A stretch of DNA of 64,000 bases from Bradyrhizobium sp. dw_78. Lineage in GTDB: Bacteria > Pseudomonadota > Alphaproteobacteria > Rhizobiales > Xanthobacteraceae. The stretch is taken from assembly GCF_018449525.1 (NCBI RefSeq), contig NZ_JAAVUS010000005.1, positions 338,001-402,000 of the forward strand, given 5' to 3'. The position numbers and the translations under genes are program-made. Positions within the stretch are counted from its first letter, which is position 1. Every line of letters begins with the position of its first letter. The notes under the pieces are model-generated. The model was not told the origin of the DNA. It made no database searches and saw nothing but the letters and a program-made list of their open reading frames with translations. Below are positions 7,914-16,736 of this stretch, piece by piece.

Positions 7914-8931
7914 GCCGGCCTTTTGGTACCGGCCGTCATCCTGGATATCGCTGTTATTGACGCCGCTCGGCGCCGTTTATGGTTTCGCCGCCGCCCTTCG
8001 TTTGCAGCGCCCGGGCTTTGGCGCCGGCGTTCCGGTGCTGTGCGTCGGCAATTATCACACCGGCGGCGCCGGCAAGACCCCGACCGTGCTGGCCCTTGCG
8101 AAAGTCCTGCGCGATCTCGGCGAGACGCCGGTGGTGCTCAGCCGCGGCTATGGCGGACGCTTGCAGGGACCGGTCAAGGTCGATCCCGCCAGGCATGCCG
8201 CCGGTGATGTCGGCGACGAACCGCTGATGCTGGCGCAGACGGTCTCGGTGGTGGTGGCGCGCGACCGCGTCGACGGGGTCGCGCTGGCGCGGTCGCAGGG
8301 CGCGAGCGTTATCCTGATGGATGACGGCTTCCAGAACCCGGCGATCGCCAAGGATGCGTCGCTGATCGTCATCGATGGCGACCGTGGCCTCGGCAACGGC
8401 CGGGTCTTTCCTGCCGGTCCGTTGCGGGCGCCGCTGCCGCCGCAACTCGCCCGCACCGACGCGCTGATCGTGATCGGCGATGGCAAGGCGGCCGACGCCG
8501 TGGCGGATGCGATCAATGCGCAGGACAAGCCGGTGCTGCGCGCGCGTCTGAAACCCGATGCGGCATCGGCGGCGTCGCTCAGTGGTAAACGCGTGCTCGC
8601 TTTCGCCGGGATCGGGGATCCCCGGCGGTTTTTCAGAACGTTGCGCGGCTCTGGGATCGAGGTGGTGCGGGAGCGCGTCTTTCCCGATCATCACCCCTAT
8701 TCGGCCAGCGAGATCGATGCGTTGGCCGCGGACGCTGCCCGGGATGGCTTGACATTGGTGACGACGGAAAAGGACCTGGTACGGCTGCGCGGCGGAGCCG
8801 GACTCCCGGACCGCACGCGCGATATCGTGGCGTTCGCAGTCTCGCTCGCATTCGAGGAAGACGCACGGTTGCGGAAATTCGTGGCGGATCGGTTGTTTCA
8901 GGCCCGCCAGAACAAGTTCCGGCGGGACTAA
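7906..8931 (+). CDS. lpxK: tetraacyldisaccharide 4'-kinase LpxK
   Basis: LpxK phosphorylates the 4' position of the tetraacyl disaccharide to give lipid IVA, at the inner membrane. A GTG start at 7906 with GGGAG at 7895-7899 gives 341 residues, the family length. It has an N-terminal membrane helix (ISLLLTPLGAVYGFAAAL), the P-loop GNYHTGGAGKTP (48-59), SRGYGGR (79-85) and the DDGFQ signature (139-143). It overlaps waaA by 8 bp. The TAA stop (8929-8931) is part of the terminal motif of a dispersed repeat. Confidence 0.96.
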   Translation: MREPAFWYRPSSWISLLLTPLGAVYGFAAALRLQRPGFGAGVPVLCVGNYHTGGAGKTPTVLALAKVLRDLGETPVVLSRGYGGRLQGPVKVDPARHAAGDVGDEPLMLAQTVSVVVARDRVDGVALARSQGASVILMDDGFQNPAIAKDASLIVIDGDRGLGNGRVFPAGPLRAPLPPQLARTDALIVIGDGKAADAVADAINAQDKPVLRARLKPDAASAASLSGKRVLAFAGIGDPRRFFRTLRGSGIEVVRERVFPDHHPYSASEIDALAADAARDGLTLVTTEKDLVRLRGGAGLPDRTRDIVAFAVSLAFEEDARLRKFVADRLFQARQNKFRRD

Positions 8932-9055
8932 AGCGTGATGAGTTTAGGTTGAAACTGGATGGTATCGAAAATTCACCTCTTCCCGCTGGGGAGAGGTGAA
9001 CGGAGCATGAGGCCCAATCGATTCAACCAAAATTCAATCTGCTCTGGAAAATGTG
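8928..9055 (+). repeat. composite dispersed repeat, family F, copy 1
   Basis: About 125 bp starts CTAAAGCGTGATGAG, carries an inner hairpin (CACCTCT ... AGAGGTG near 8976-9000) and then GAGCATGAGGCC. A second, inverted copy lies at 10474-10590. The left end supplies the lpxK stop codon in the same register as copy 2 supplies the xseA stop. Confidence 0.8.
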
Positions 9056-9060
9056 ATGCG

Positions 9061-9288
9061 TCACTTCACCGTCTTCAGCGCGGCGGGAAAATGCCGCTGC
9101 AGCACCGCGGTCGGGACCGCATAGGCTTCCTGGAGATCGACGCTCCAATATTTCAATTCATCCAACGGAATCCGCAGGTCGCTCACCGCGCAACGCACAT
9201 AGGTTCCCGGCGAGATCACCCGGAAGTCGCCGTCGAGATATTGCACCTGCGCCTCGCCGTGGCCCGAAGGGCCGAATTTATTCAGCAC
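9061..9288 (-). CDS. DUF2093 domain protein
   Basis: This 75-residue protein matches DUF2093 (EAQVQYLDGDFRVISPGTYV, then CAVSDLRIPLDELKYWSVD), a small alphaproteobacterial family usually found beside lpxK. The fold looks like a short beta-rich domain; the function is unknown. The start is a GTG (complement 9286-9288) with GGAG seven bases upstream. It is convergent with lpxK. Confidence 0.9.
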   Translation of the reverse strand: MLNKFGPSGHGEAQVQYLDGDFRVISPGTYVRCAVSDLRIPLDELKYWSVDLQEAYAVPTAVLQRHFPAALKTVK

Positions 9289-9624
9289 GGTTTAACTCCA
9301 GTTTCCGGAGCCTTTGCGGCTCCGATTGGATCGGAACCTGGCTCGCATTTTGTCGTGACGCGTTTCTTCACCCGAGTCGGCATCCACGTCCCGCGACCCG
9401 AATCTGGAACAGATTGGTGCGAGACAGACTTTCGCTCGAAACGCCATTGGCGCCCGGTCGTTCTGACCGGCGCCGAATATTTAGAAACGTTTCCCTACCA
9501 TAAATAGGTCCCGATGTCCGCCCGTCAAACCCACCGATTTGTGATGAATTTCGGATCAGGGCACATGGTACTTCTGGCGGCGAAGTGCTGTGTTTTCAGC
9601 CCCCTAGCGACCCGGCAAACCTGA
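9289..9624. other. intergenic region with a decayed family A repeat
   Basis: No gene is supported. Bases 9318-9406 are a degenerate, reverse-oriented copy of the family A repeat (TCCGATTGGATCGGAACC, then GACGCGTTTCTTCAC). The remaining 220 bases lead into the exported hydrolase and should hold its promoter, but I see no convincing -35/-10 pair. Confidence 0.6.
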
Positions 9625-10461
9625 ATGCGCTTTCTGTCAGCAATCATATTCCTGACGCTGCTCGCCATGACCTCCGCAGCGGAGGCCGCACCGCTGCCTT
9701 CGCCGCGTGAGGTCGATATCCCCGCAGCGACCGGCGTGTTGCATGCCGAGCTCTATAAGCCCGACGGCGAGGGGCCGTTTCCTGCCGTCATCGCGCTGCA
9801 TGGCTGCGGCGGACTGGCCGGCCGTTCCGAGCCGGTGCTGCCGCGCTATCGCGATTGGGCCGAGCAATTGCTGAAATCCGGCACAGCGGTGCTGCTGCCC
9901 GACAGCTACGGTTCGCGTGAGCTCGGCCCGCAATGCCGCGTCAAGGAACGTCATGTGCTGGCCCGCCGCGAACGGGTGGCGGACATCCTGGCGGCCCGGC
10001 AATGGCTGGTGCAGCAGCCCTGGACCGCGCATGATCGCATCAGCCTGTTGGGATGGGCCAATGGCGCCAGCGCGCTGTTGTGGGCGGTGCGCCCGCAATT
10101 GTCCTCACGCAGCGTCGAGCCGGATTTTCGTTCCGCGATCGCGTTCTATCCGGATTGCCGCCTTTCGGCCGGCCTTGGCTGGAGCGCCCGGGTACCGACC
10201 CTGCTCCTGATCGGCGCCAAGGACGACGTCAGTTCGCCGCTCGCCTGCCGGCAGATGATCGAAGGCGCGCGCGGGCGCAGCGCGCTGGTGCATATCGTGG
10301 TTTATCCCGCCGCCTATCACGATTTCGACCGCGCGAATTTTCCGCTTCGGGCGCTGGCCGGAACCTCGGATGCCGCCGTGCCCGAACGCGGCCATCTCGG
10401 CAGCGATCCGGAGGCGCGCACCGATTCGCAGAAGCGTGTAGCGGAGTGGCTCGCGAGGTAA
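9625..10461 (+). CDS. exported dienelactone-hydrolase-family protein with Ala at the nucleophile position
   Basis: This is an alpha/beta-hydrolase fold protein of 278 residues with a signal peptide (MRFLSAIIFLTLLAMTSAAEA). The oxyanion-hole HGCGG (59-63), the acid (GAKDD, Asp200/201) and the His (AAYHDFD, His232) are present. The nucleophile elbow, however, reads GWANGA: Ala145 stands where the family has Ser or Cys (codon GCC at about 10057). It may be catalytically dead, use another residue, or serve as a binding protein. No close operon partner is visible, as the next gene, xseA, is convergent. Confidence 0.85.
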   Translation: MRFLSAIIFLTLLAMTSAAEAAPLPSPREVDIPAATGVLHAELYKPDGEGPFPAVIALHGCGGLAGRSEPVLPRYRDWAEQLLKSGTAVLLPDSYGSRELGPQCRVKERHVLARRERVADILAARQWLVQQPWTAHDRISLLGWANGASALLWAVRPQLSSRSVEPDFRSAIAFYPDCRLSAGLGWSARVPTLLLIGAKDDVSSPLACRQMIEGARGRSALVHIVVYPAAYHDFDRANFPLRALAGTSDAAVPERGHLGSDPEARTDSQKRVAEWLAR

Positions 10462-10473
10462 GGGCCGCTTCTA

Positions 10474-10590
10474 AAGCAGGATGAGTGTTGCTTGAATTGA
10501 TTTGGCCGTATGCTCCGTCGACCTCTCCCGATGGGAGAGGTGAACTTCCGATGCCATCCACTTTCAACCCAGACTCATCACACTCTAAAA
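10474..10590 (-). repeat. composite dispersed repeat, family F, copy 2
   Basis: This is the inverted copy of the 8928-9055 element: read on the minus strand it begins TTAGAGTGTGATGAG and contains the inner palindrome CACCTCTCCC/GGGAGAGGTC. Its end at 10585-10588 contains the xseA stop codon. Confidence 0.8.
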
Positions 10591-12195
10591 CAAGCTTCCC
10601 TGGCCGACCGGTTTGACCACGCGCTTCGGCGCGGCGGTTTTGGGTTCGCCGGCGACAGGCTTTGCCGGACTTGTCGCCGCCGGCCGGCTCGCGTCCGCGG
10701 TGGCCGCGACGCGTCCATCGGCAAATTCGATCGAGAGATTTTCGCCCGGTCCGATCGAGGCCGCGGCGCGCAGCGCGCGTCCATGCTCGTCGCGCACCAG
10801 CGCAAAACCGCGCGCCAGCACGCCGCGATAGGACAGCGCGGCCAGCAATTGCCCGCTATGCGCGACGCGCGCCTGATGGCGCTGCATGGCCGTTTCAAGC
10901 GCCCGCCGCGCCCGCTCGGCAAGCCGCAGCGTTCGCTCGTGCTGACGCGCGACCGCCTGCCGCTGCGCCTGCGCGTTCGCGAGCTTCGATGCCTTCAGCC
11001 TGATCTCAAGTCCGGCATAGCGGTCGCGGCGGTGGCGCAACAGCGACTTCGTGCAATGGACCATCCGTTCGCCGGAAACGCTGAGCCGCTGGCGCGCGTG
11101 TTCGAGCTGGCCGCGCAGCACCCGCACGGTCAGACGCGCGCTGCCGGCGGCATAGCGGCGGAAATGGGCATGCGTATTGGCCCTCAATGCGCGGGGCAGC
11201 GTGCTTGCCGCGCTATCCAGCCGCTGGCGCGGAATCGCCAGCAGTTCGCTGGCCGCCGGCAGCGCGCGGGCGGCGCCACGCAATTCGTTGCGGCGGCTTT
11301 CCTGGCTGCGCTGCCAGCACAGCATCGCGCGCCGCGCCAGCGTCGCGACCTCGACCATCAACTCGCTGCGCACCGGCACCGCCATCTCGGCGGCGGCGGT
11401 GGGCGTCGGCGCACGCTTGTCGGCGGCAAAATCGATCAGCGTGATGTCGGTCTCGTGGCCGACCGCCGAGATCAGCGGGATCATGCTTTCGGCGGCGGCG
11501 CGGACCACGATCTCCTCGTTGAACGACCACAAATCCTCCAGCGAACCGCCGCCGCGCGCGACGATCAGCACGTCCGGCCGCGGAACCTTGCCCTGCTCGG
11601 GCAGCGCGTTGAAGCCGCGGATCGCGGCTGCGATCTGTTCGGCCGAACCCTCGCCCTGCACCTTGACCGGCCACACCAGCACCCGGCGCGGAAAGCGGTC
11701 TTGCAGCCGGTGCAGGATATCGCGGATCACGGCGCCGGTCGGCGAGGTGACGACGCCGATCACTTCCGGCAGCCACGGCAGGAGCTGCTTGCGCGCTTCG
11801 TCGAACAGGCCCTCGGCGCCGAGCTTCCGCTTGCGCTCTTCCATCAGCGCCATCAGCGCGCCGATGCCGGCCGGCTCCAGCGCCTCGATCACGATCTGGT
11901 ATTTCGACGAGCCGGGATAGGTGGTGAGCTTGCCGGTGGCGATGACCTCGAGCCCTTCTTGCGGCTTGAAGCGCATCCGGCCGTACACGCCCTTCCAGAT
12001 CACCGCCTCGATCTTGGCGCTCTCGTCCTTCAGTGCGAAATAGCAATGGCCGGAGGAATGCGGTCCGCGGAAGCCGGAGATCTCGCCGCGCACCCGGACA
12101 TGGCCATAGGCGTCCTCCACCGTCCGCTTCAGCGCGGAGGATAGTTCGGAGACGGTAAATTCGGGCGCGTTGATCAGGGCTTCGGCAACGGTCAT
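10585..12195 (-). CDS. xseA: exodeoxyribonuclease VII large subunit XseA
   Basis: XseA is the catalytic large subunit of exonuclease VII, which degrades single-stranded DNA in the cytoplasm together with XseB. The 536-residue protein has the N-terminal OB-fold ([20 protein letters not shown], then [17 protein letters not shown]), the catalytic core ([54 protein letters not shown]) and the long coiled-coil C-terminal region. The last about 45 residues are Ala/Pro/Lys-rich. xseB is not in the window. The TAG stop coincides with the end of a family F repeat. Confidence 0.97.
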   Translation of the reverse strand: MTVAEALINAPEFTVSELSSALKRTVEDAYGHVRVRGEISGFRGPHSSGHCYFALKDESAKIEAVIWKGVYGRMRFKPQEGLEVIATGKLTTYPGSSKYQIVIEALEPAGIGALMALMEERKRKLGAEGLFDEARKQLLPWLPEVIGVVTSPTGAVIRDILHRLQDRFPRRVLVWPVKVQGEGSAEQIAAAIRGFNALPEQGKVPRPDVLIVARGGGSLEDLWSFNEEIVVRAAAESMIPLISAVGHETDITLIDFAADKRAPTPTAAAEMAVPVRSELMVEVATLARRAMLCWQRSQESRRNELRGAARALPAASELLAIPRQRLDSAASTLPRALRANTHAHFRRYAAGSARLTVRVLRGQLEHARQRLSVSGERMVHCTKSLLRHRRDRYAGLEIRLKASKLANAQAQRQAVARQHERTLRLAERARRALETAMQRHQARVAHSGQLLAALSYRGVLARGFALVRDEHGRALRAAASIGPGENLSIEFADGRVAATADASRPAATSPAKPVAGEPKTAAPKRVVKPVGQGSLF

Positions 12196-12276
12196 TTCAG
12201 GACAATCGAATCAGGCTTTTCAGGTTCGCGCGCAAGGTAAGGTTTTCGGTTGCACCCGCAAATCTGCACTTGCGGC

Positions 12277-12310
12277 TTTACATGCTCTGTATTACAGAGT
12301 TATCTATATT
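12277..12310 (+). promoter_or_regulatory. predicted promoter with a 15-bp palindrome filling the -35/-10 spacer
   Basis: TTTACA (12277-12282) is followed after exactly 17 bp by TTATCT (12300-12305). The spacer contains the perfect palindrome CTCTGTATTACAGAG (12285-12299; 7-bp arms and one central base). It lies 38 bp before the start of a hydrolase gene whose operon ends in a winged-helix regulator. A repressor bound here would block RNA polymerase. Confidence 0.65.
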
Positions 12311-12342
12311 GGTAAATTGAGCCATCCGGGAAAGGCGGCATC

Positions 12343-13341
12343 ATGACCGCGACGATCGTGACTGGCGGCCTCAGGGCCATCCTTTGGATCCTCGCCGTCG
12401 CCGTTTTGGCTGTTCTTCTGCTGGTCGGGCTGATCGCCTGGCCGGTCCGGCAACCGCCCGAACTGGCCTCGATTTCAGACGCGCGCCACTCGATCGATTT
12501 CAGCGCGCTGCCTGGGGTGTCCCGGTTCCAGGCCCGCGACGGCACTGAACTGGCGTATCGGCATTATCCGGCCCACGGGCCGGCGGTCGGTCGCATCGCT
12601 GTCGTCATTCATGGCTCGTCGGGCTCCAGCGGCGGGGCGATCCAGGCGCTGTCGCTCGCTTTGGCGGCACGAGGGGTGCAGACCTATGCGGTGGATATCC
12701 GCGGCCACGGCAGCTCCGGAACCAGGGGCGACATCGCCTATCCGGGCCAGCTTGAGGATGACATGGCCGATCTGGTGGCTGAAATCCGCAAGGCCAATCC
12801 AACAGCGCCGCTGACGCTGGTCGGCCACTCGTCCGGCGGCGGGTTCGCGTTGCGCGTGGCGGGCTCGGCGATCCAGAGCCTGTTTACCCGCACCGTATTG
12901 CTGGCGCCCTATCTCGGCTACGATGCGCCGAGCAGCCGCCCCGATGCCGGCGGCTGGGCCAATCCGGATATTCCGCGCTTCATCGCGCTGTCGGTGTTGC
13001 GTCGGATCGGCCTGCCCTGGGCGGAATCGCTGCCGACCATTGCTTTCGCGGTGCCGCCCCATTCGGCGAAAATGCTCACCGCGACTTATTCGTACCGGCT
13101 GATGCGCGACTTCGCCGTTTCGCGCGATTTCCGCGCCGATCTTGCGGCGGCGACCAAACCCGTGACGATCTTTGCGGGCTCCGCCGACGAATTGATGTTA
13201 TCCGACAGATATCGCGAGGCGGTCGGCGACCGCGCCGCCGTCAGGATCATCGACGGTGTCAACCATATGGGCATCGTCAGCAGTCCCGCGGCCGTCTCCG
13301 TCATTGCCGACGATGTCGCAACCGCGGGCCTGAATTCATGA
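12343..13341 (+). CDS. membrane-anchored alpha/beta hydrolase (lysophospholipase-like)
   Basis: This serine hydrolase has 332 residues. An N-terminal membrane segment (AILWILAVAVLAVLLLVGLI, about residues 12-31) should anchor it with the catalytic domain outside the cytoplasm. The triad looks complete: Ser163 in GHSSGG, Asp282 in GSADELM and His308 in GVNHMG; VIHGSSGSSGG forms the oxyanion region and DIRGHGSSGTRGD the lid side, as in monoacylglycerol/lysophospholipase proteins. The ribosome-binding site is AAAGGCGG. It is the first gene of a three-gene operon; its TGA overlaps the next ATG. Confidence 0.88.
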   Translation: MTATIVTGGLRAILWILAVAVLAVLLLVGLIAWPVRQPPELASISDARHSIDFSALPGVSRFQARDGTELAYRHYPAHGPAVGRIAVVIHGSSGSSGGAIQALSLALAARGVQTYAVDIRGHGSSGTRGDIAYPGQLEDDMADLVAEIRKANPTAPLTLVGHSSGGGFALRVAGSAIQSLFTRTVLLAPYLGYDAPSSRPDAGGWANPDIPRFIALSVLRRIGLPWAESLPTIAFAVPPHSAKMLTATYSYRLMRDFAVSRDFRADLAAATKPVTIFAGSADELMLSDRYREAVGDRAAVRIIDGVNHMGIVSSPAAVSVIADDVATAGLNS

Positions 13342-13895
13342 GCCGCATCGACCCGCAGCAAGCCGCCTCCGCGCTGTCGGATATCGATTCCGTCGCACGC
13401 CGGGTCCGGCAATCGACGGTCTACCAACTCTCCAGCCTGCTGATTGTGATGTGGGGCGTGCTGGTTTTCGCGGGCAATATCGCGTCATTTCTCTGGCCGC
13501 GTAGCGCCGGTTACATCTGGATCGCGGTTGACGTGGCGGGCATTGCGGGCTCGTTCGTCGTCAGTGGTTTCGGCCGCACCCGAACCGGCATCCGCAGCTT
13601 CGATGTCAGGATGCTGACGGCCTTCCTGCTGTTCCTGGCCTTCGGCTTCTTCTGCACCCGCGGGCTGGCGCATTTCACGCCGCGTCAATTGGCAACGTTC
13701 TGGCCGATCTACTTCATGCTGGCCTATACCCTCGTCGGCTTATGGGTGGGCCGGGCTTTTGTTGCGATCGGTCTCGGCATCGCCGCGCTCACCTTGGCTG
13801 GCTACTTCCTGATCGGCGACTGGTTCGAGCCGTGGATGGCGTTGATCAATGGCGGCGGGCTCATCCTGGGCGGGCTCTGGATGCGCCGGAACTGA
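13338..13895 (+). CDS. integral membrane protein of unknown function
   Basis: The 185-residue protein has about five predicted membrane segments (near residues 31-52, 57-75, 88-105, 118-140 and 142-160) after a short polar N-terminus (MSRIDPQQAASALSDIDSVA). No family name is recognised. Start and the preceding stop overlap (ATGA), indicating translational coupling to the hydrolase. It is followed three bases later by a winged-helix regulator. The arrangement of a membrane protein and a small regulator resembles membrane-stress or drug-response modules, but this is only context. Confidence 0.8.
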   Translation: MSRIDPQQAASALSDIDSVARRVRQSTVYQLSSLLIVMWGVLVFAGNIASFLWPRSAGYIWIAVDVAGIAGSFVVSGFGRTRTGIRSFDVRMLTAFLLFLAFGFFCTRGLAHFTPRQLATFWPIYFMLAYTLVGLWVGRAFVAIGLGIAALTLAGYFLIGDWFEPWMALINGGGLILGGLWMRRN

Positions 13896-13898
13896 CCG

Positions 13899-14198
13899 AT
13901 GGCCGAGTTCGACGACATCATCCATCAGCCGCTGCGGCTGAAAATCATGGCGGCGCTGAACGCGCTTCCGGCCACCGCCGGGCTGGAATTCTCCCGGCTG
14001 AAAAAACTCACCGGAGCCACCGACGGCAATCTCGGCGCCCATATCGAGACGCTGGCAAAGGCGGGTTATGTCGCGGTCGAGAAGGCCTTCGTCGGCAAAA
14101 AGCCGCGGACCACGGTGACCACGACCGCGGCCGGGCGCGTCGCCTTCGCCCGCCACGTCGCGACGCTGCAGGAGATCATCGCGGGGGCAGCGCGGTAG
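13899..14198 (+). CDS. winged-helix transcriptional regulator (HTH_34/MarR-like)
   Basis: This 99-residue single-domain DNA-binding protein has the pattern of the winged-helix family that includes HTH_34: IIHQPLRLKIMAALNAL, LEFSRLKKLTGATDGNLGAH (recognition helix), IETLAKAGYVAVEK and the wing KPRTTVTTTAAGR. No effector domain is present, so it is likely a small dimeric regulator. It ends the operon begun by the hydrolase at 12343, and the palindrome in that promoter is its most likely operator, giving negative autoregulation. The binding itself is inference. Confidence 0.88.
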   Translation: MAEFDDIIHQPLRLKIMAALNALPATAGLEFSRLKKLTGATDGNLGAHIETLAKAGYVAVEKAFVGKKPRTTVTTTAAGRVAFARHVATLQEIIAGAAR

Positions 14199-14210
14199 CC
14201 GTAGCCGCGT

Positions 14211-14310
14211 GTCATTCCGGGGCGCATCGAAGACGCGAGCCCGGATTCCATAACCACCATCGGGAGCATGGATTCCGGTCCTGCTCCAAGTGGCGCATCC
14301 CGGAATGACG
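14211..14310. repeat. REP-like palindromic repeat, family B
   Basis: The element is bounded by GTCATTCCGG and CGGAATGACG, with inner arms around GATTCCGGT/GGATTCCATAACC. It belongs to the same family as copies at 15680, 20244, 31910, 43268, 52032 and 61141. It fills the gap between the regulator gene and purD. Confidence 0.85.
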
Positions 14311-14389
14311 GCATTTGATATCTTGCTCTTGCGGGAGCAGAGAGTTTTATGCGACCGACTCGGTTTCACACACCTGCATTGGTTTCCTC

Positions 14390-15673
14390 ATGCATATTCT
14401 CCTGCTCGGTTCCGGCGGCCGCGAACACGCCCTGGCGTGGAAGATCGCGGCATCGCCGCTGGTGACGAAGCTGTGGTGTACGCCAGGCAATGCGGGGATC
14501 GCGCGGGAAGCCGAATGCGTGGCGCTCGATGTTGCCAACCACGCCGCGGTGATCGAATTCTGCCAACGCAACGCGGTGGATCTGGTGGTGGTCGGGCCGG
14601 AGACGCCGCTCGCGGCGGGGATCGTCGACGACCTCGCACGCGCCGGGATCAAGGCGTTCGGGCCGGGCCGGCAGGCGGCGCAGCTCGAAGGCTCGAAGGG
14701 ATTCACCAAGGATCTCTGCAGCGAGTTCGGCATTCCGACCGGGGCCTATCGCCGTTTCTCCAAGGCCGCCGATGCGCTCGCCTATGTCCGCGTGCAGGGC
14801 GCGCCGATCGTGGTCAAGGCCGACGGGCTCGCCGCAGGCAAGGGCGTCGTCGTCGCCCAGACCCTGGCCGAGGCCGAAGACGCCATCGCCATGATGTTCG
14901 AGGGCGCTTTCGGCGCTGCCGGCGCGGAAGTCGTGATCGAGGAATTCCTGTCCGGCCGCGAGGTCAGTTTCTTTGCGCTATGCGATGGCGAGACCGCGAT
15001 CGCGCTGGCTTCCGCGCAAGACCACAAGCGCGTGTTCGATCACGACCGGGGGCCGAACACCGGCGGCATGGGCGCCTATTCGCCGACGCCGTTCGTCACG
15101 GAAGAAATCCACGACCAGATCATGGAACGGATCATCCTTCCCACCGTCGCCGGCATGAAGAGCCGCGGCATGCCGTTTCGCGGCGTGCTCTATGCCGGCG
15201 TGATGCTGACGGAGCAGGGACCGAAACTGTTCGAATACAATGTCCGCTTCGGCGATCCGGAATGCCAGGTGCTGATGTTGCGGATGATGTCGGATATCGT
15301 GCCGGCGTTTCTGGCCGCCTGCGACGGGCAATTGAAGAATTTCGATCTGCGCTGGTATCCGGAATCGGCGTTGACGGTGGTGATGGCGGCAAAGGGTTAT
15401 CCCGGCGACTACAAGAAGGGCTCGCGCATCGACGGGCTCGACGCCGCTGCCGGCATCGAGGGCGTCGAGATTTTCCACGCCGGTACGGTGTCGAAGGATG
15501 GACAGATTTTGGCCAATGGCGGCCGCGTGCTGAACGTCTGCGCGCTGGGCAAGAGCATCACCGAAGCGCAGCGTCATGCCTATGAAGCCGTCGACCGCGT
15601 CCAATGGTCCGACGGATTTTGCCGCCGCGACATCGGCTGGCAGGCGGTGGAGAAAGAAAAGGCGGGCAGCTAG
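14390..15673 (+). CDS. purD: phosphoribosylamine-glycine ligase PurD
   Basis: PurD is the ATP-grasp ligase that makes glycinamide ribonucleotide in de novo purine synthesis. The 427-residue protein starts [18 protein letters not shown], the PurD N-terminal signature, and has [15 protein letters not shown], the ATP-grasp stretches [10 protein letters not shown] and [35 protein letters not shown] and the C-terminal [12 protein letters not shown]. The ATG at 14390 was chosen because homologous PurD proteins begin exactly here; upstream in-frame codons are not conserved in character. Confidence 0.97.
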   Translation: MHILLLGSGGREHALAWKIAASPLVTKLWCTPGNAGIAREAECVALDVANHAAVIEFCQRNAVDLVVVGPETPLAAGIVDDLARAGIKAFGPGRQAAQLEGSKGFTKDLCSEFGIPTGAYRRFSKAADALAYVRVQGAPIVVKADGLAAGKGVVVAQTLAEAEDAIAMMFEGAFGAAGAEVVIEEFLSGREVSFFALCDGETAIALASAQDHKRVFDHDRGPNTGGMGAYSPTPFVTEEIHDQIMERIILPTVAGMKSRGMPFRGVLYAGVMLTEQGPKLFEYNVRFGDPECQVLMLRMMSDIVPAFLAACDGQLKNFDLRWYPESALTVVMAAKGYPGDYKKGSRIDGLDAAAGIEGVEIFHAGTVSKDGQILANGGRVLNVCALGKSITEAQRHAYEAVDRVQWSDGFCRRDIGWQAVEKEKAGS

Positions 15674-15679
15674 AGGCCG

Positions 15680-15793
15680 CCATTCCGGGCGATGCGCAAC
15701 GCGCATCGATCCGGAATCTCGGGATGGTGTACCCAAGCGCTCAATAATCTCTAGATTCCGGGTCGACGCGTTCAACGCGTCGCCCGGAATGAC
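15680..15793. repeat. REP-like palindromic repeat, family B
   Basis: CCATTCCGGGCGATGCG at the left and CGCCCGGAATGACA at the right enclose two inner hairpins (GATGCGCAACGCGCATC; GACGCGTTCAACGCGTC). It lies between purD and the dehalogenase gene and ends 17 bp before the latter's start. Confidence 0.85.
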
Positions 15794-15810
15794 ATCGAAG
15801 GGAGTAACGT

Positions 15811-16716
15811 ATGCCTGATCTCGCCGATCTGTTTCCTGGCTACGAATCCAAATGGATCAACACCAAATCCGGTCGCATCTTCGCCCGCGTCGGCGGCAAG
15901 GGGCCGCCGCTGTTGCTGCTGCACGGGTTTTCGTCGACGCATGTGATGTGGCACCCCGTGGCGCCGCAGCTGGCAGAGAGGTTCACCCTGATCATTGCCG
16001 ACCTGCCGGGCTATGGCTGGTCGGACATGCCCGAAAGCGACGCAAACCATACGCCCTATACCAAGCGCGCGATGGCGCAGGCGATGATCGAGGCGATGGA
16101 GCAGCTCGGCTATGTGCATTTCGCGCTCGCCGGCCATGATCGTGGTGGACGGGTGTCCTATCGTCTCGCGCTCGATCATCCCGGCCGGCTGTCGAAACTT
16201 GCGGTGCTGGATATCCTGCCGACCTATGATTACTGGGAGCGGATGAACCGCCTTTATGCGCTGAAGATCTATCACTGGACCTTTTTGGCCCAGCCGGCGC
16301 CGTTTCCCGAGACATTGGTCGGTGGCGCGCCGGATTTCTTCCTGAAGGAGAAAATGGCGAGCCAGACCAAGTCGAAAACGCTTAACGAGATCGATCCGCG
16401 CGCGCTCGAACATTATCTCGCGCCGTTCCGCGATCCCTCGCGCGTGCATGCGATGTGCGAGGATTATCGCGCCGGCGCCTATGCCGATTACGAGATCGAC
16501 AAGAGAGATCACGACGTCGGCAACAAGATCACGATCCCGATGCTGGCGCTGTGGGGCGATGCCGGCATCGCCAGCGCCGCCGCCACGCCGCTCGACACCT
16601 GGAAGAGCTGGGCCACCAACGTGACGGGCTCGCCGGTCGATTCCGGGCATTTTCTGCCTGAGGAAAATCCGAACGAGACGGCGAAGAAGCTGATGGAGTT
16701 CTTTACGGCGGCGTAG
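15811..16716 (+). CDS. fluoroacetate/haloacetate dehalogenase-type alpha/beta hydrolase
   Basis: The 301-residue protein closely resembles, from memory, the R. palustris fluoroacetate dehalogenase RPA1163, which hydrolyses the C-F bond of fluoroacetate to glycolate. Every residue I know to matter is at the same number: nucleophile Asp110 (GHDRGGR), carboxylate-binding Arg111 and Arg114, Asp134 (AVLD), halide-pocket His155, Trp156 and Tyr219 (EDYR), and His280 (SGH). The loop [10 protein letters not shown] differs from the HGFPQTHVMW I recall. It is a soluble enzyme with a good ATG start at 15811 and appears to be a single-gene unit. A general haloacid or other hydrolytic substrate is possible. 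Confidence 0.88.
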   Translation: MPDLADLFPGYESKWINTKSGRIFARVGGKGPPLLLLHGFSSTHVMWHPVAPQLAERFTLIIADLPGYGWSDMPESDANHTPYTKRAMAQAMIEAMEQLGYVHFALAGHDRGGRVSYRLALDHPGRLSKLAVLDILPTYDYWERMNRLYALKIYHWTFLAQPAPFPETLVGGAPDFFLKEKMASQTKSKTLNEIDPRALEHYLAPFRDPSRVHAMCEDYRAGAYADYEIDKRDHDVGNKITIPMLALWGDAGIASAAATPLDTWKSWATNVTGSPVDSGHFLPEENPNETAKKLMEFFTAA

Positions 16717-16736
16717 CTTTCGTCATTGCGAGACGA

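Noticed and set aside
10510..12144. Long open frame (544 codons) on the plus strand opposite xseA
   Set aside because: xseA is a clear full-length family member. The antisense protein has the composition of a shadow frame and no start signals.
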